From: an uncultured Clostridia bacterium
GTDB taxonomy: Bacteria; Bacillota; Clostridia; Oscillospirales; Ruminococcaceae
Direction of reading: 5' to 3'
Assembly: GCA_947629335.1 (NCBI GenBank)
Contig: CANRDI010000001.1
Span: forward strand, 343,572 to 407,571
Length of the DNA: 64,000 nt
Positions 8,531-17,396 of the stretch are shown one piece after another; within the stretch, counting starts at the first letter, position 1; each line of letters begins with the position of its first letter. Position numbers and translations under genes: made by a program. The notes below the pieces were generated by a model. It had not been told where the DNA came from. It ran no database searches and was given only the letters and a program-made list of their open reading frames with translations.

Positions 8531-10045
8531 ATGGAAAAAGAAGAAAAACAAGGTATCTATACCGAACAGACTATCTATGACGCTGCAATTGAACAAAGCG
8601 CAGAGCTTGACTGCATTGTTCCGGACTATTGTCCGGAAGTTTTCAGAACGCTCTCCTGCTCCCTTTCACCAAGGATCGTGTCCTATGCCGTTTCTTCCGA
8701 CGGAAAGCTGACATTTGACGGGGAAATTATTGCCAGAGCCGTTTATGCTAACGAAGAAGGCGGTCAGATGTGCTGTGTGACAGGAAGAACGACCTTTTCA
8801 AAAACTGTAAATTTAGGCGCTTTCGCCGAAGATGTACGTTTCTCCGCCTGTGAGGATTACTGCACCTGCCGCGCAATAAGCCCGCGCAGGATCGATGTGC
8901 GCGGCGCTGTTTCAATAGGAATTAAAGCCTTCGGCTGCGGAAAACTGAGCCTGCCCGATATTCCCGAAAAACTTGAGCTTAAAACCGAAGATATTTCCTG
9001 TGCGGGAAAAACTCTCTTTTCTTCAAAAAAACTCGTTATCCGCGAAGAAATTGACACAGGCGCTTCGGGCATTTCCTTTATTATCGACAGCACCGCCGTT
9101 CCCAAAATAACCGACCTTCGTATCGTAGCGGATAAAGCTGTTTTAAAAGGAACTATCTGCGTAGACGCGCTTTACGGCGTTGCGCTTCCCGAAAGCAGTT
9201 CTTCTATAGCTGCCGAAAAAATGACCGCGGATATCCCCGTTTCCGCTATTTTGGACATATCGGGTATTACAGATGAATTTTCGACTATACCGTCTATCTT
9301 TGTACTTAGCTGTGAGCTTATCCCCCGCCCCGACAGCGGCGTTATGTCGTGCGAAATTACCGCGGAATGTTCTGTAAAAGCCGCGTCGGAAACAAAGATA
9401 AGCGTTGCTTCAGACGCATATTCGACTGCATTTGAAACTGAAATAACTACCGGCAGGATAAAGCTCTCGTCTGTTCCAAAGCCCCTTTCGCAGAGTTTTC
9501 AGCTTAAACTTTCCGCAAAGTCTGACGAAGAGATAGCCTCTGTCTGGGACGCACGCTCGGAGATAAAGAATGCCGCCGTCAGAAACACAGGCACAGAGCT
9601 TGTGCTTTCGGGACTGCTTCGCTGTAAGATCTACGGCAAGAACAACAGCGGTACTATCTTCTGCATTGAAAAACAAGAACCTTTTGAACAGACTGTATTG
9701 ACGGGAATTTCCGAAAACTGCTCTGTATGCTTCGGAGTATGCGTTACAGAAGCGAATTTTGCGATAATGCCCGACAACACCGTCGAAGTTACATCAATGT
9801 GCGGTATTACTGGAGATATGCGCGAGATAATAAGCGCAGACGCTCTGAACTCCGTAAAGATAATCGAAGATAAGCCAAAGCATAAGGATACCGAATTTGC
9901 AATAAGGATATGTTATGCCGACGAGCCGAAAGACTGTTGGGAAATAGCAAAGGAATACAACACGACAGTTTCGGCTCTTCTCGAAGAAAACAAACCCAAC
10001 GAGGAAAACAAACTTGAAGGAATGATCGTCGTTCCTACCGTGTAA
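8531..10045 (+). CDS. sipL: SipL-like SPOCS (DUF3794) + LysM spore-coat assembly protein
   Basis: 504 residues, start with AGGAGGATCTT. The N-terminal ~430 residues contain repeated SPOCS/DUF3794 units, the first recognisable in LDCIVPDYCPEVFRTLSCSL and LTFDGEIIARAVYANEEGG. A C-terminal LysM domain (CWEIAKEYNTTVSALLEENK to IVVPTV) closes the protein. In Clostridioides difficile SipL recruits coat protein to the forespore through LysM binding to SpoIVA. The adjacent downstream spoIVA gene (43-nt gap) makes this assignment strong. Confidence 0.88.
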   Translation: MEKEEKQGIYTEQTIYDAAIEQSAELDCIVPDYCPEVFRTLSCSLSPRIVSYAVSSDGKLTFDGEIIARAVYANEEGGQMCCVTGRTTFSKTVNLGAFAEDVRFSACEDYCTCRAISPRRIDVRGAVSIGIKAFGCGKLSLPDIPEKLELKTEDISCAGKTLFSSKKLVIREEIDTGASGISFIIDSTAVPKITDLRIVADKAVLKGTICVDALYGVALPESSSSIAAEKMTADIPVSAILDISGITDEFSTIPSIFVLSCELIPRPDSGVMSCEITAECSVKAASETKISVASDAYSTAFETEITTGRIKLSSVPKPLSQSFQLKLSAKSDEEIASVWDARSEIKNAAVRNTGTELVLSGLLRCKIYGKNNSGTIFCIEKQEPFEQTVLTGISENCSVCFGVCVTEANFAIMPDNTVEVTSMCGITGDMREIISADALNSVKIIEDKPKHKDTEFAIRICYADEPKDCWEIAKEYNTTVSALLEENKPNEENKLEGMIVVPTV

Positions 10046-10088
10046 TTTATCAAGTATTTTAAGAGATCCGTAAAGAAAGGAAAATTTT

Positions 10089-11561
10089 ATGAACACTTCT
10101 ATTTATGCCGATATTGCACGCCGCACGGGAGGAAATATCTATCTCGGCATTGTCGGACCTGTGCGTTCGGGAAAATCCACCTTTATAAGCAGATTTATGA
10201 ACAAGCTCGTTATCCCGAACATAAGCGACGAATATGCCGCAAAACGCGCCGCAGACGAACTTCCGCAAAGCTCCGCAGGAAAAACTATCATGACGACCGA
10301 GCCGAAATTTGTTCCAGAAGAAGCCGCTGCTGTATCTATAGGCGACGTAAAAATGAACGTAAGACTTATCGACTGTGTGGGATATATTGTTCCGTCGGCG
10401 GTCGGATATATTGAAAACAATGCTCCGAGGATGGTAATGACCTCATGGTTTGACGAGGAGATACCGTTTAATATGGCGGCGGAGATAGGCACGAGAAAAG
10501 TAATAAATGACCATTCAACTATCGGCGTTGTAGTAACGACCGACGGCACTATCGCCGACATTCCGAGAAAAGAATACGAAGAAGCCGAAGAAAAGATAAT
10601 CGCCGAGCTCAATGAAATAAACAAGCCATTTGTGATACTTCTGAACTCACGCGAGCCGAATAGTTCCGAAACCAAAAAACTTGCAGAAGAAATGTCGGAA
10701 AAATACGGCGAAAGGGTCATCGCTGTAAGCTGTTCGGAAATGGACGAAGAAGATATTGCGGAAATATTGGGCGAGGTTCTTCTGAAATTCCCCGTTAAGG
10801 AAGTAAAAATAAAACTTCCGTGGTGGGTGATGTCGCTGAAAAAAGACCACAAGCTGAAAAAAGATGTTATCGAGGCAATAAAAACGGCTTGCGCCGAGAT
10901 AACTGACGTAAGCAAAATAAAAAATGCAGGCGAAAAAATTTCCGAATGTGAATACATAAAACGAGCCGAGGCGTCTTCTCCCGACCTCGGAACAGGCACG
11001 GGGATTATTGATATTTCGCTTAATGACGAACTTTTCTATCAGATATTGGGCGAGGAAACGGGTCTCGATATCCACTGTGAGAGCGATTTAATGCCGTGTA
11101 TGCTGATGCTTGCGGAGATAAAGAAAAAGTACGAACGCGTTAAGAACGCCATAGACGAGGTAGAAGCAACAGGATACGGGATAGTTTTGCCGCAAATGGA
11201 AGAGATGAAACTTGAAGAGCCTGAGATTATAAAACAGGGCGGAAAATACGGCGTACGGCTCAAAGCGTCCGCTCCGTCTATACATATGATGAGCGCGGAC
11301 ATTACTACGGAGATAAATCCCATTGTCGGAAGCGAAAAACAATCCGAAGAACTTATAAACTACCTGCTTAACGATTTTGAGGAAAATCCGACAAAGATAT
11401 GGGAGAGCAACATATTCGGAAAATCTCTGCATGATCTGGTGAACGAGGGACTGCACAACAAACTTAACCGTATGCCGCGCGACGCAAGAATGAAACTTCG
11501 TGAAACGATTGCAAGGATAATAAACGACGGCTGCGGAGGGCTTATCTGCATTATATTATAA
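10089..11561 (+). CDS. spoIVA: Stage IV sporulation protein A (spore-coat basement ATPase)
   Basis: 490 residues, AAAGGAAAATTTT before ATG. Residues 23-31 form a TRAFAC-type Walker A (GPVRSGKST), followed by the SpoIVA-specific stretch IDCVGYIVPSAVGYIENNAPRMV and TVVVTTDGTI-like strand (IGVVVTTDGT). The end ARIINDGCGGLICIIL is the conserved C-terminus that docks to the forespore surface. It hydrolyses ATP to polymerise around the forespore. Transcribed with the SipL-like gene; mother-cell (sigma-E) control is expected from the family, but I could not place a convincing promoter. Confidence 0.95.
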   Translation: MNTSIYADIARRTGGNIYLGIVGPVRSGKSTFISRFMNKLVIPNISDEYAAKRAADELPQSSAGKTIMTTEPKFVPEEAAAVSIGDVKMNVRLIDCVGYIVPSAVGYIENNAPRMVMTSWFDEEIPFNMAAEIGTRKVINDHSTIGVVVTTDGTIADIPRKEYEEAEEKIIAELNEINKPFVILLNSREPNSSETKKLAEEMSEKYGERVIAVSCSEMDEEDIAEILGEVLLKFPVKEVKIKLPWWVMSLKKDHKLKKDVIEAIKTACAEITDVSKIKNAGEKISECEYIKRAEASSPDLGTGTGIIDISLNDELFYQILGEETGLDIHCESDLMPCMLMLAEIKKKYERVKNAIDEVEATGYGIVLPQMEEMKLEEPEIIKQGGKYGVRLKASAPSIHMMSADITTEINPIVGSEKQSEELINYLLNDFEENPTKIWESNIFGKSLHDLVNEGLHNKLNRMPRDARMKLRETIARIINDGCGGLICIIL

Positions 11562-11573
11562 GAGCTAAGAACG

Positions 11574-11616
11574 CAAGGGGAAAAACCTTTTGAAAAAGGT
11601 TTTTCCCCTTGGATCT
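11574..11616. terminator. Bidirectional hairpin between spoIVA and the MATE gene
   Basis: A near-perfect 17-bp stem, CAAGGGGAAAAACCTTT (11574-11590) with AAAGGTTTTTCCCCTTG (11595-11611), sits in the convergent gap. A degenerate GC hairpin of the window's repeat family follows at ~11632-11655 (TTTCCGCTTGCGCAGCGGA). Confidence 0.75.
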
Positions 11617-11693
11617 TTTTCCAAATCTTTTATGGTTTCCGCTTGCGCAGCGGATGATAACCGAAAAACGTTTCGACTATCCGACCACTGCTT

Positions 11694-13094
11694 TTATCCT
11701 TTTACCTCCGATTTTTTAAGTTTCTTTCTCACCATATGCCAGATCACACAATAACACCCGACGTGTGCCAAAAATGTAATTGCCCAGCTTATGGGATAGC
11801 TTATATAAATTCCGAACGGCGTATGAAAATTAATAATTCCGAACGGCGTTTGAAACTCCTGTACCTGAAATACTGTTGCGAGCCATAATATCCTAAGTCC
11901 GCACGCCCCTAAAAGCGAAACTATCATCGGTACTGTAGAATATCCCAATCCCCTCATCATTCCTACCATAACGTCCATCATTCCGCAGAACGCATATGTG
12001 GTGCAGATGACCTTAACACGGTTTATTCCCGCTTCTATTACTTCGGGGCTTTCGGAATAGATAGACAAAAGCTGATGTCCGAAAATATACGCTGCCCAGC
12101 CTAAAATAAGCCCCGTTACTATCACACAACCCAGCGCGCAGAAAAGTATCCTCGGTATACGGTCATACTTTTTTGCCCCGACGTGTTGTCCGGTAAACGA
12201 GATTGCCGCCTGATAAAATGTGTTCATCGCCATATAAATAAACCCTTCGATCGACTGTGCAGCGGAGTTTCCGTCTATGACCGTATCTCCGAAAAGGTTC
12301 ACCGACGACTGGATAAGTACGTTCGACATTGAAAAGATACAGCCCTGTACCCCTGCGGGAAGTCCGACCTTTATTATCCCAATAAGAACGCGCTTTTTAA
12401 TTCTGAGCTTCTTCAGATCAAGATGTATCTCCTCGCGCTCTTTTATCAGGCATAAAACCGTAAGGAATGCGGAAAGGCACTGTGAAATGACCGTCGCCAA
12501 GGCAACTCCCGCAACGTCCATTTTTAACAAAACAACAAAAATAATGTTTAGTATAACATTCAATACGCCTGCTGTCGTCAGAAAATAAAGCGGGCGCTTT
12601 GTGTCGCCGACAGCGCGGAGAATTGCCGAGCCGAAATTGTATACCATAAGCGCGGGCGTACCCAAAAAGTATATTCTCAGATACATCGACGCAAGTGGAA
12701 GCTGACCCTCTGTGGCATTCATAAGTTCAAGAATTTCCGGAGAAAATATAAATCCCACTATCGCTAAAATTACTCCGCAGATCATAGACAAAAGCATCGA
12801 GGTATGCACCGTCTCCTGCATATCCTTTTCTGAATTTGCTCCGTGAGCGCGCGCTGCAATTACGTTCACTCCGACCGCAAGCCCCACAAAAAGGTTTGTA
12901 AGCAGATTTATCAGCGAACTTGTAGACCCGACCGCGCCCATTGAATTGTCGCCCGCAAAGCGTCCTAAAACAATAACGTCCGCCGCGTTGAACAGAAGCT
13001 GTAATACTCCCGAAGCCATGAGCGGCAGCGAAAACAGCAGCATCTTCTTTAATACCGAGCCGCTGCACATATCAATTTCATATTTTTTTGCCAA
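11694..13094 (-). CDS. MATE-family multidrug/sodium efflux transporter
   Basis: 466 residues with twelve hydrophobic helices and the MATE hallmarks LPLMASGVLQLLFNAADVIVLGRFAG and GVNVIAARAHGA. MATE pumps export cationic compounds using H+ or Na+. The frame is open to 13166, but GGAGGT (complement of 13103-13108) lies 8 nt before a TTG at 13094. The resulting start fMet-AKKYEIDMCSGSVLKKM is the usual one, so a TTG start is chosen. No local regulator gene is evident. Confidence 0.9.
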   Translation of the reverse strand: MAKKYEIDMCSGSVLKKMLLFSLPLMASGVLQLLFNAADVIVLGRFAGDNSMGAVGSTSSLINLLTNLFVGLAVGVNVIAARAHGANSEKDMQETVHTSMLLSMICGVILAIVGFIFSPEILELMNATEGQLPLASMYLRIYFLGTPALMVYNFGSAILRAVGDTKRPLYFLTTAGVLNVILNIIFVVLLKMDVAGVALATVISQCLSAFLTVLCLIKEREEIHLDLKKLRIKKRVLIGIIKVGLPAGVQGCIFSMSNVLIQSSVNLFGDTVIDGNSAAQSIEGFIYMAMNTFYQAAISFTGQHVGAKKYDRIPRILFCALGCVIVTGLILGWAAYIFGHQLLSIYSESPEVIEAGINRVKVICTTYAFCGMMDVMVGMMRGLGYSTVPMIVSLLGACGLRILWLATVFQVQEFQTPFGIINFHTPFGIYISYPISWAITFLAHVGCYCVIWHMVRKKLKKSEVKG

Positions 13095-13205
13095 GTTAAA
13101 AGACCTCCGAAAAACCGAAGTTGAGAAATCGGAAAGGTCCGACCCCTCAACCTGAAGTTTACACAATGTTTTTTTGTTTTCTGTAAAAGTTGAAGCAGTT
13201 TTTTA

Positions 13206-13442
13206 TCACTCGAAGCTGTCCTCTTCGTTTCGGGCATTGAAAAGTTCGACAAGTTTCTGCATTTCTTCCTCCGTGAGGGACATACCTTTGCTCATACGGG
13301 TATGGTCGGGACTCCAGTCGCGTATATCATATTTTGCGGGGTGTCCGTTCCAGCTCACGAGATTGAGTTCTCTCGTCCAGCCCTTTGCGTTTTCGGAAAT
13401 AACTCCGAGTTCTTTTGTGATCTCATAGGTAATATCAGCCAT
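13206..13442 (-). CDS. YdbC-like PC4/p15 single-stranded nucleic-acid-binding protein
   Basis: 78 residues from ATG 13442 (AAAGGAAAAAG upstream; an earlier in-frame ATG lacks a site). The sequence ITYEITKELGVISENAKGWTRELNLVSWNG then KYDIRDWSPDHTRMSKGMSLT matches the bacterial YdbC family of the PC4 transcriptional-coactivator fold, which binds single-stranded DNA as a dimer. It overlaps the end of the upstream phosphoesterase gene by 8 nt, so the two are translationally linked. Confidence 0.85.
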   Translation of the reverse strand: MADITYEITKELGVISENAKGWTRELNLVSWNGHPAKYDIRDWSPDHTRMSKGMSLTEEEMQKLVELFNARNEEDSFE

Positions 13443-14178
13443 TTTCTTTTTCCTTTCTATCGCTTTTAATTTTATCATTACCTTCTTTTGGTAATTTTTT
13501 CTTTTTAATTTTCGTCATATCAGCGGGCAAAATACTGTCATAGACCGCATGATATTTCGGCGGAACGGTCTTATTCATATGCAGCTTTCCGAAATACCAG
13601 CCTTTAAATTCAGTCTTTTCGCAGATCTCGCCAAGATAAACGTTTATATGATTTTTGTCGGCGCTTCCGGTGAGAAGTCCCTGTATTGCGGCAGGCGGCT
13701 CATAAGTCACGATAAGATCGACCTTATTTTCCGCTTTTTCGAGGTTTTCAATACCGTCAGAAAGCTCTTTTTCGCTCGGAAGTTCTCTTCTCCACCAGTT
13801 TTTTCCTTCTTCAAGCTCTGCTATGTCGTCTGTCTGACCTCCTCCGAACGCAAAAACAGTTTTTTCAGCTATTTCAAATACCTGTCCGCGCAAAAGCTGT
13901 CGGAGATTTCCGCTTATAAGCCGCGTAAGTCCCCCACCCCACTCGCTTATTTCATACTTTTCGAGAAGGTCATAATTCTCATGGGAACCTTCTACGAAGA
14001 GGACGTTATATTTTAACTTTCCGATTTTTTTCAAGAGTTTTATTTCATTCGGACTTCCGTCCCAAATAAAACCGAAATCACCGCAGACGATAAGCGCGTC
14101 ATTTTTTCCGAGCTTTTTGAGCTTCGGGTCTTTGAAGCGCGTAAAATCGCCGTGGATATCGCCTGTTATGTAAATCAT
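13435..14178 (-). CDS. Calcineurin-like metallophosphoesterase
   Basis: 247 residues, GGAGG before ATG 14178. Metal-binding motifs in order are GDIHG (residues ~6-10), GDFG (~33), GSHEN (family GNHE) at ~65, and a later GxxH-type region (YFGKLHMNK). Such enzymes hydrolyse phosphomono- or diesters with two metal ions; the substrate is unknown. The Ser in GSHEN in place of the more usual Asn is a family variation. The last ~20 residues are very lysine-rich. Confidence 0.85.
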   Translation of the reverse strand: MIYITGDIHGDFTRFKDPKLKKLGKNDALIVCGDFGFIWDGSPNEIKLLKKIGKLKYNVLFVEGSHENYDLLEKYEISEWGGGLTRLISGNLRQLLRGQVFEIAEKTVFAFGGGQTDDIAELEEGKNWWRRELPSEKELSDGIENLEKAENKVDLIVTYEPPAAIQGLLTGSADKNHINVYLGEICEKTEFKGWYFGKLHMNKTVPPKYHAVYDSILPADMTKIKKKKLPKEGNDKIKSDRKEKENG

Positions 14179-14204
14179 TCGAACCTCCGTAAAAGAATAG
14201 TGTT

Positions 14205-14640
14205 TGAATTACAAAAGTTTTTTGAAAAGGGAGTTTGAGGGGAAAACTTTTTTCAAAAAAGTTTTCCCCTCAATAATCACGAGAACTAACGATAAAAGAG
14301 AAAACTTTTTAAAGAAAAATTAAGGTATAACGCCGTTTGATAAAATAAAACGCAAGAATGCGCAGAACAACATTCAGTAAAAGAACAGCGCTTGCATTAC
14401 AAAAGTTTTTTGAAAAGGGAGTTTGAGGGGAAAACTTTTTAAAGAAAATTTAATGTATAACGCCGTTTGATAAAATAAAACGCAAGAATGCGCAGAACAA
14501 CATTCAGTAAAAGAACAGCGCTTGCATTACAAAAGTTTTTTGAAAAGGGAGTTTGAGGGGAAAACTTTTTTTCAAAAAAGTTTTCCCCTCAACTATCACG
14601 CGAACTGCTGATAATGAAGAGGAAACTTTTTAAAAAGTTT
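14205..14640. repeat. Tandem ~188-bp repeat array, minus orientation
   Basis: Two full-type copies flank one shortened copy of a unit made of ACAAAAGTTTTTTGAAAAGG, GAGTTTGAGGGGAAAAC, a long AAAACTTTTT/AAAAAGTTTT hairpin, then GCCGTTTGATAAAATAAAAC, GCAAGAATGCGCAGAACAAC and ATTCAGTAAAAGAACAGCG. The middle copy (~14395-14515) lacks the hairpin's second half. The reverse complement of the same unit forms the array at 48.43-49.06 kb. There is no gene between 14179 and 14897. Confidence 0.85.
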
Positions 14641-14763
14641 GATGTCATATAACAACCTTTTGCTGAATAATGCCGAATGCTCCTTTGAAAACCTTGTAAC
14701 TGAGCTGTTTCCTGAAATCCGCTATGAAATTATTACAAATTTATTACAAATTTGAGAAAGCTA

Positions 14764-14792
14764 TTTACAAGCGGTATTTTATCTTGTATAAT
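14764..14792 (+). promoter_or_regulatory. Promoter of the carboxypeptidase-rlmH unit
   Basis: TTTACA at 14764-14769 and TATAAT at 14787-14792 with a 17-nt spacer; a leader of about 100 nt follows before the ATG at 14898. Confidence 0.6.
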
Positions 14793-14897
14793 ATAATATG
14801 AGCAAAGTTATTTTTTTCGACGCTTTTTGACAAAGCGTATTTATTCGGAAAATTATTCCCTATATATATAATATACTAAAAAAGGTGGTTTGTCTAT

Positions 14898-16460
14898 ATG
14901 TTAAAGGCAAAAAAGTTCACAATAATTTTTACATTTTTCACGATAATTTCATTATTTGGCACAACTTTTTCCCCAACAGCGGCTTTTGCGGCAGCAGACA
15001 CCTCTTCTTCGGTTGTCGCGGATAAACTTTCCCCAACCAAATATAAACCCGACGAAATAACCGCCGACCTTCCCCAATATAACCTCTTCGACACCGATAC
15101 CCTCTACAGCGAGGCTGCGTTTATGGTCAATCTGGAGTCTAATGTCATTGTTTGCTCGAAAAATGCAGACGAGCGAATGATACCCGCTTCTCTTACTAAA
15201 ATTATGACAGCGCTTGTGTGTCTTGAAAATATAACAGATTTTTCTAAGATCGTAGAATGTCCGTATGCCTGCACAGACGAATTTTGGGGAAGCAATCCGA
15301 ATTTCGTCGGAGCTTCTACCGCAGGATTTGTTCCAAACCAAAATAACCTTACCTATAGGGACGTTCTTTACGGACTTATGCTCCCGTCGGGCTGTGAAGC
15401 GGCAAACATAATCGCATATAACGTCGCGGGAGATATTCCGACATTTGTAAATATGATGAACGAAACTGCGCAGAAAATAGGCTGTACGAATACCCATTTT
15501 ACTAATGCACACGGACTTTATGACAAGGATAATTATACCACCGCCAAAGATCTCTATTTAATAACCCGATATGCTATGGAAACATATCCCGAATTTCTGG
15601 AAATAAGCTGTGCGGAATCATATGAAATGCCTCCGAATTCCAACAATCCCAAAGGATATACCCAGTATCATTCAAACAGAATGATGACAGCAAACAGCGA
15701 ATATTACTATGAGGGTGTAAAAGGCATTAAAACAGGAAGCATAAACGAATATTTTGAATACAATAACGAGACCCAAAAATGGGAAAAGGTACAAACAAGA
15801 GGTACAAGAACACTCGTATCAATGTGTGAAAAAGACGGATATTCGTATCTGCTCGTAACGCTCGGAGCGCCTTTTTATGCAGAAGACGGAAAATCCATCC
15901 CTAAACAGCAGTATCCTTATCTCGACCATAAGGCGCTGTATGACTGGGCATATGAGGAATTTGAATATTCAAAAGTTGTTATAAACAACGAGTTTAAACT
16001 GTCGGCAAATGTCGATCTCGGACAGGATACCGACGAGGTAGGGCTTGTCGCAAACGGTGAATTTATCACACTTCTGCCGAAGGACGAGAACATATCAGAT
16101 TCGATAGTTCAGGTAATAACTCCCGATAAGGACAAAGATATAAAAACGCTTACAGCGCCCATTGAAAAAGGAACATATGTATGCGATATCCAACTCGTTA
16201 TGAACGGAGAAGTTGTTGCGATGATACCTCTTGTCACTCAGAGTTATGTCGCGGTAGACCAGAATGAGCTTTACCAAAGGAAAATAGGAGCTATACTGAA
16301 ATCGAAAGTCTTTATTGCCTGTGTATGCAGCCTTGTCGCGCTTGTTATCGGGATAATTGTTATAAGAGCAGTAATTAAGCATAAAAAGAAAGACCAGCGA
16401 GCAAGACGGAAAATTGCTGTAAATTCTCAGTCAAAGCCTCCGAAAGACAGGCGCAAATGA
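14898..16460 (+). CDS. DacF-type D-alanyl-D-alanine carboxypeptidase (serine PBP)
   Basis: 520 residues. A signal peptide (residues ~1-31, ending AAFAAA) is followed by the penicillin-binding serine-hydrolase domain with nucleophile motif SLTK (98-101), a second motif SGC (164-166) where most family members have SGN, and KTG (278-280). A C-terminal domain precedes a TM helix (~475-497) and a basic cytosolic tail. It trims the terminal D-Ala of peptidoglycan stem peptides outside the membrane. The ribosome site is AAAGGTGG. Its stop overlaps the rlmH start. Confidence 0.92.
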   Translation: MLKAKKFTIIFTFFTIISLFGTTFSPTAAFAAADTSSSVVADKLSPTKYKPDEITADLPQYNLFDTDTLYSEAAFMVNLESNVIVCSKNADERMIPASLTKIMTALVCLENITDFSKIVECPYACTDEFWGSNPNFVGASTAGFVPNQNNLTYRDVLYGLMLPSGCEAANIIAYNVAGDIPTFVNMMNETAQKIGCTNTHFTNAHGLYDKDNYTTAKDLYLITRYAMETYPEFLEISCAESYEMPPNSNNPKGYTQYHSNRMMTANSEYYYEGVKGIKTGSINEYFEYNNETQKWEKVQTRGTRTLVSMCEKDGYSYLLVTLGAPFYAEDGKSIPKQQYPYLDHKALYDWAYEEFEYSKVVINNEFKLSANVDLGQDTDEVGLVANGEFITLLPKDENISDSIVQVITPDKDKDIKTLTAPIEKGTYVCDIQLVMNGEVVAMIPLVTQSYVAVDQNELYQRKIGAILKSKVFIACVCSLVALVIGIIVIRAVIKHKKKDQRARRKIAVNSQSKPPKDRRK

Positions 16461-16915
16461 ATATAAATTTTATTGCAATAGGAAAACTCAAAGAAAGCTG
16501 TTTTCGAGAAGCCTGCGAAGAATATCGAAAACGGCTTTTGGCATATTCTAACGTAAGAATATATGAGCCTGAACCGGTATTTTTGCCGCAGTCTCCGAGC
16601 CAATCGCAGATAACCCAAGCGCTCGCAAAAGAAGCGGACAAGCTCAGAGAACTGTCAAAAGGCTTTAAGATCGCAATGTGTATTGAGGGAAAGGAATTTT
16701 CGAGCGAAGAGCTTTCGGAAAAAATACGGGATATTTCGGAAATGAGTTTTATTATAGGAAGCTCATACGGTCTTGACGAAAAATTCAAGCAGGAATGTGA
16801 TATGAGGCTCTCTATGTCGAAAATGACCTTTCCTCATTCGCTCGCAAGGGTAATGATCTTTGAACAGGTTTACAGAGCATTGAGCATAAAAGCGAACTCT
16901 AAATATCATAAGTGA
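16457..16915 (+). CDS. rlmH: 23S rRNA (pseudouridine1915-N3)-methyltransferase RlmH
   Basis: 152 residues, slightly short for the family (~159). ATGA overlap with the carboxypeptidase gene indicates translational coupling. SPOUT-fold motifs are visible: IAIGKLKESCFREACEEYRKRL at the start, MCIEGKEFSSEE, FIIGSSYGLDE in the SAM-binding knot and MTFPHSLARVMIFEQVYRA. The C-terminus ends SKYHK; a YH ending is typical. It methylates helix 69 of the ribosome using S-adenosylmethionine. Confidence 0.95.
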   Translation: MNINFIAIGKLKESCFREACEEYRKRLLAYSNVRIYEPEPVFLPQSPSQSQITQALAKEADKLRELSKGFKIAMCIEGKEFSSEELSEKIRDISEMSFIIGSSYGLDEKFKQECDMRLSMSKMTFPHSLARVMIFEQVYRALSIKANSKYHK

Positions 16916-17099
16916 TATTAACAGTGAACAGTCAAACTGCTGTTTAAAACATTGACATTTTGGTTTGACAAGCTGTACAATGTTAATTGACAATTACACA
17001 TAGAGGCTTTTCGGCTTCGGTTTAAAAAATTTCGGACAGCTCCATGCAGTTTAGATATGCAAAAACTGCCGATCAAATAAAAGCTATAATAACATAATT

Positions 17100-17140
17100 A
17101 AGCGCAAGAGAAATTTTTAGCTCTCTTGCGCTTGGTTTTC
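17100..17140 (+). terminator. Strong intrinsic terminator upstream of feoAB
   Basis: AAGCGCAAGAG (17100-17110) pairs with CTCTTGCGCTT (17123-17133) around an A/T loop, then GGTTTTCTTTG. It separates the rlmH unit from the feoAB promoter. The rest of 16916-17225 shows no gene. Confidence 0.8.
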
Positions 17141-17225
17141 TTTGTTGATGCGGCAGAAAAACAACATTTGTTCTTCAGGATCTGACAAACTGTCCGCAGC
17201 CATTATCTATTCTGTAACTTCTATC

Positions 17226-17254
17226 TTGACAAAAAAGAATAATAATTGTATAAT
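17226..17254 (+). promoter_or_regulatory. Promoter of feoAB
   Basis: Consensus TTGACA (17226-17231) and TATAAT (17249-17254), spacer 17 nt. The ~135-nt leader to the start at 17397 contains no clear riboswitch that I can recognise. Confidence 0.75.
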
Positions 17255-17396
17255 AAAACTGCACGGTATATTATCGTAAAATGTCTTGTATAAAAAACAA
17301 ATAACAGACTGTTGAGAAAGTTTCGGGCGCTGACGACGCAGATGGGGCTTTATCGGCAGTTCGGAAAATTGTCTGCTTCAGGAGATGACAATATAT

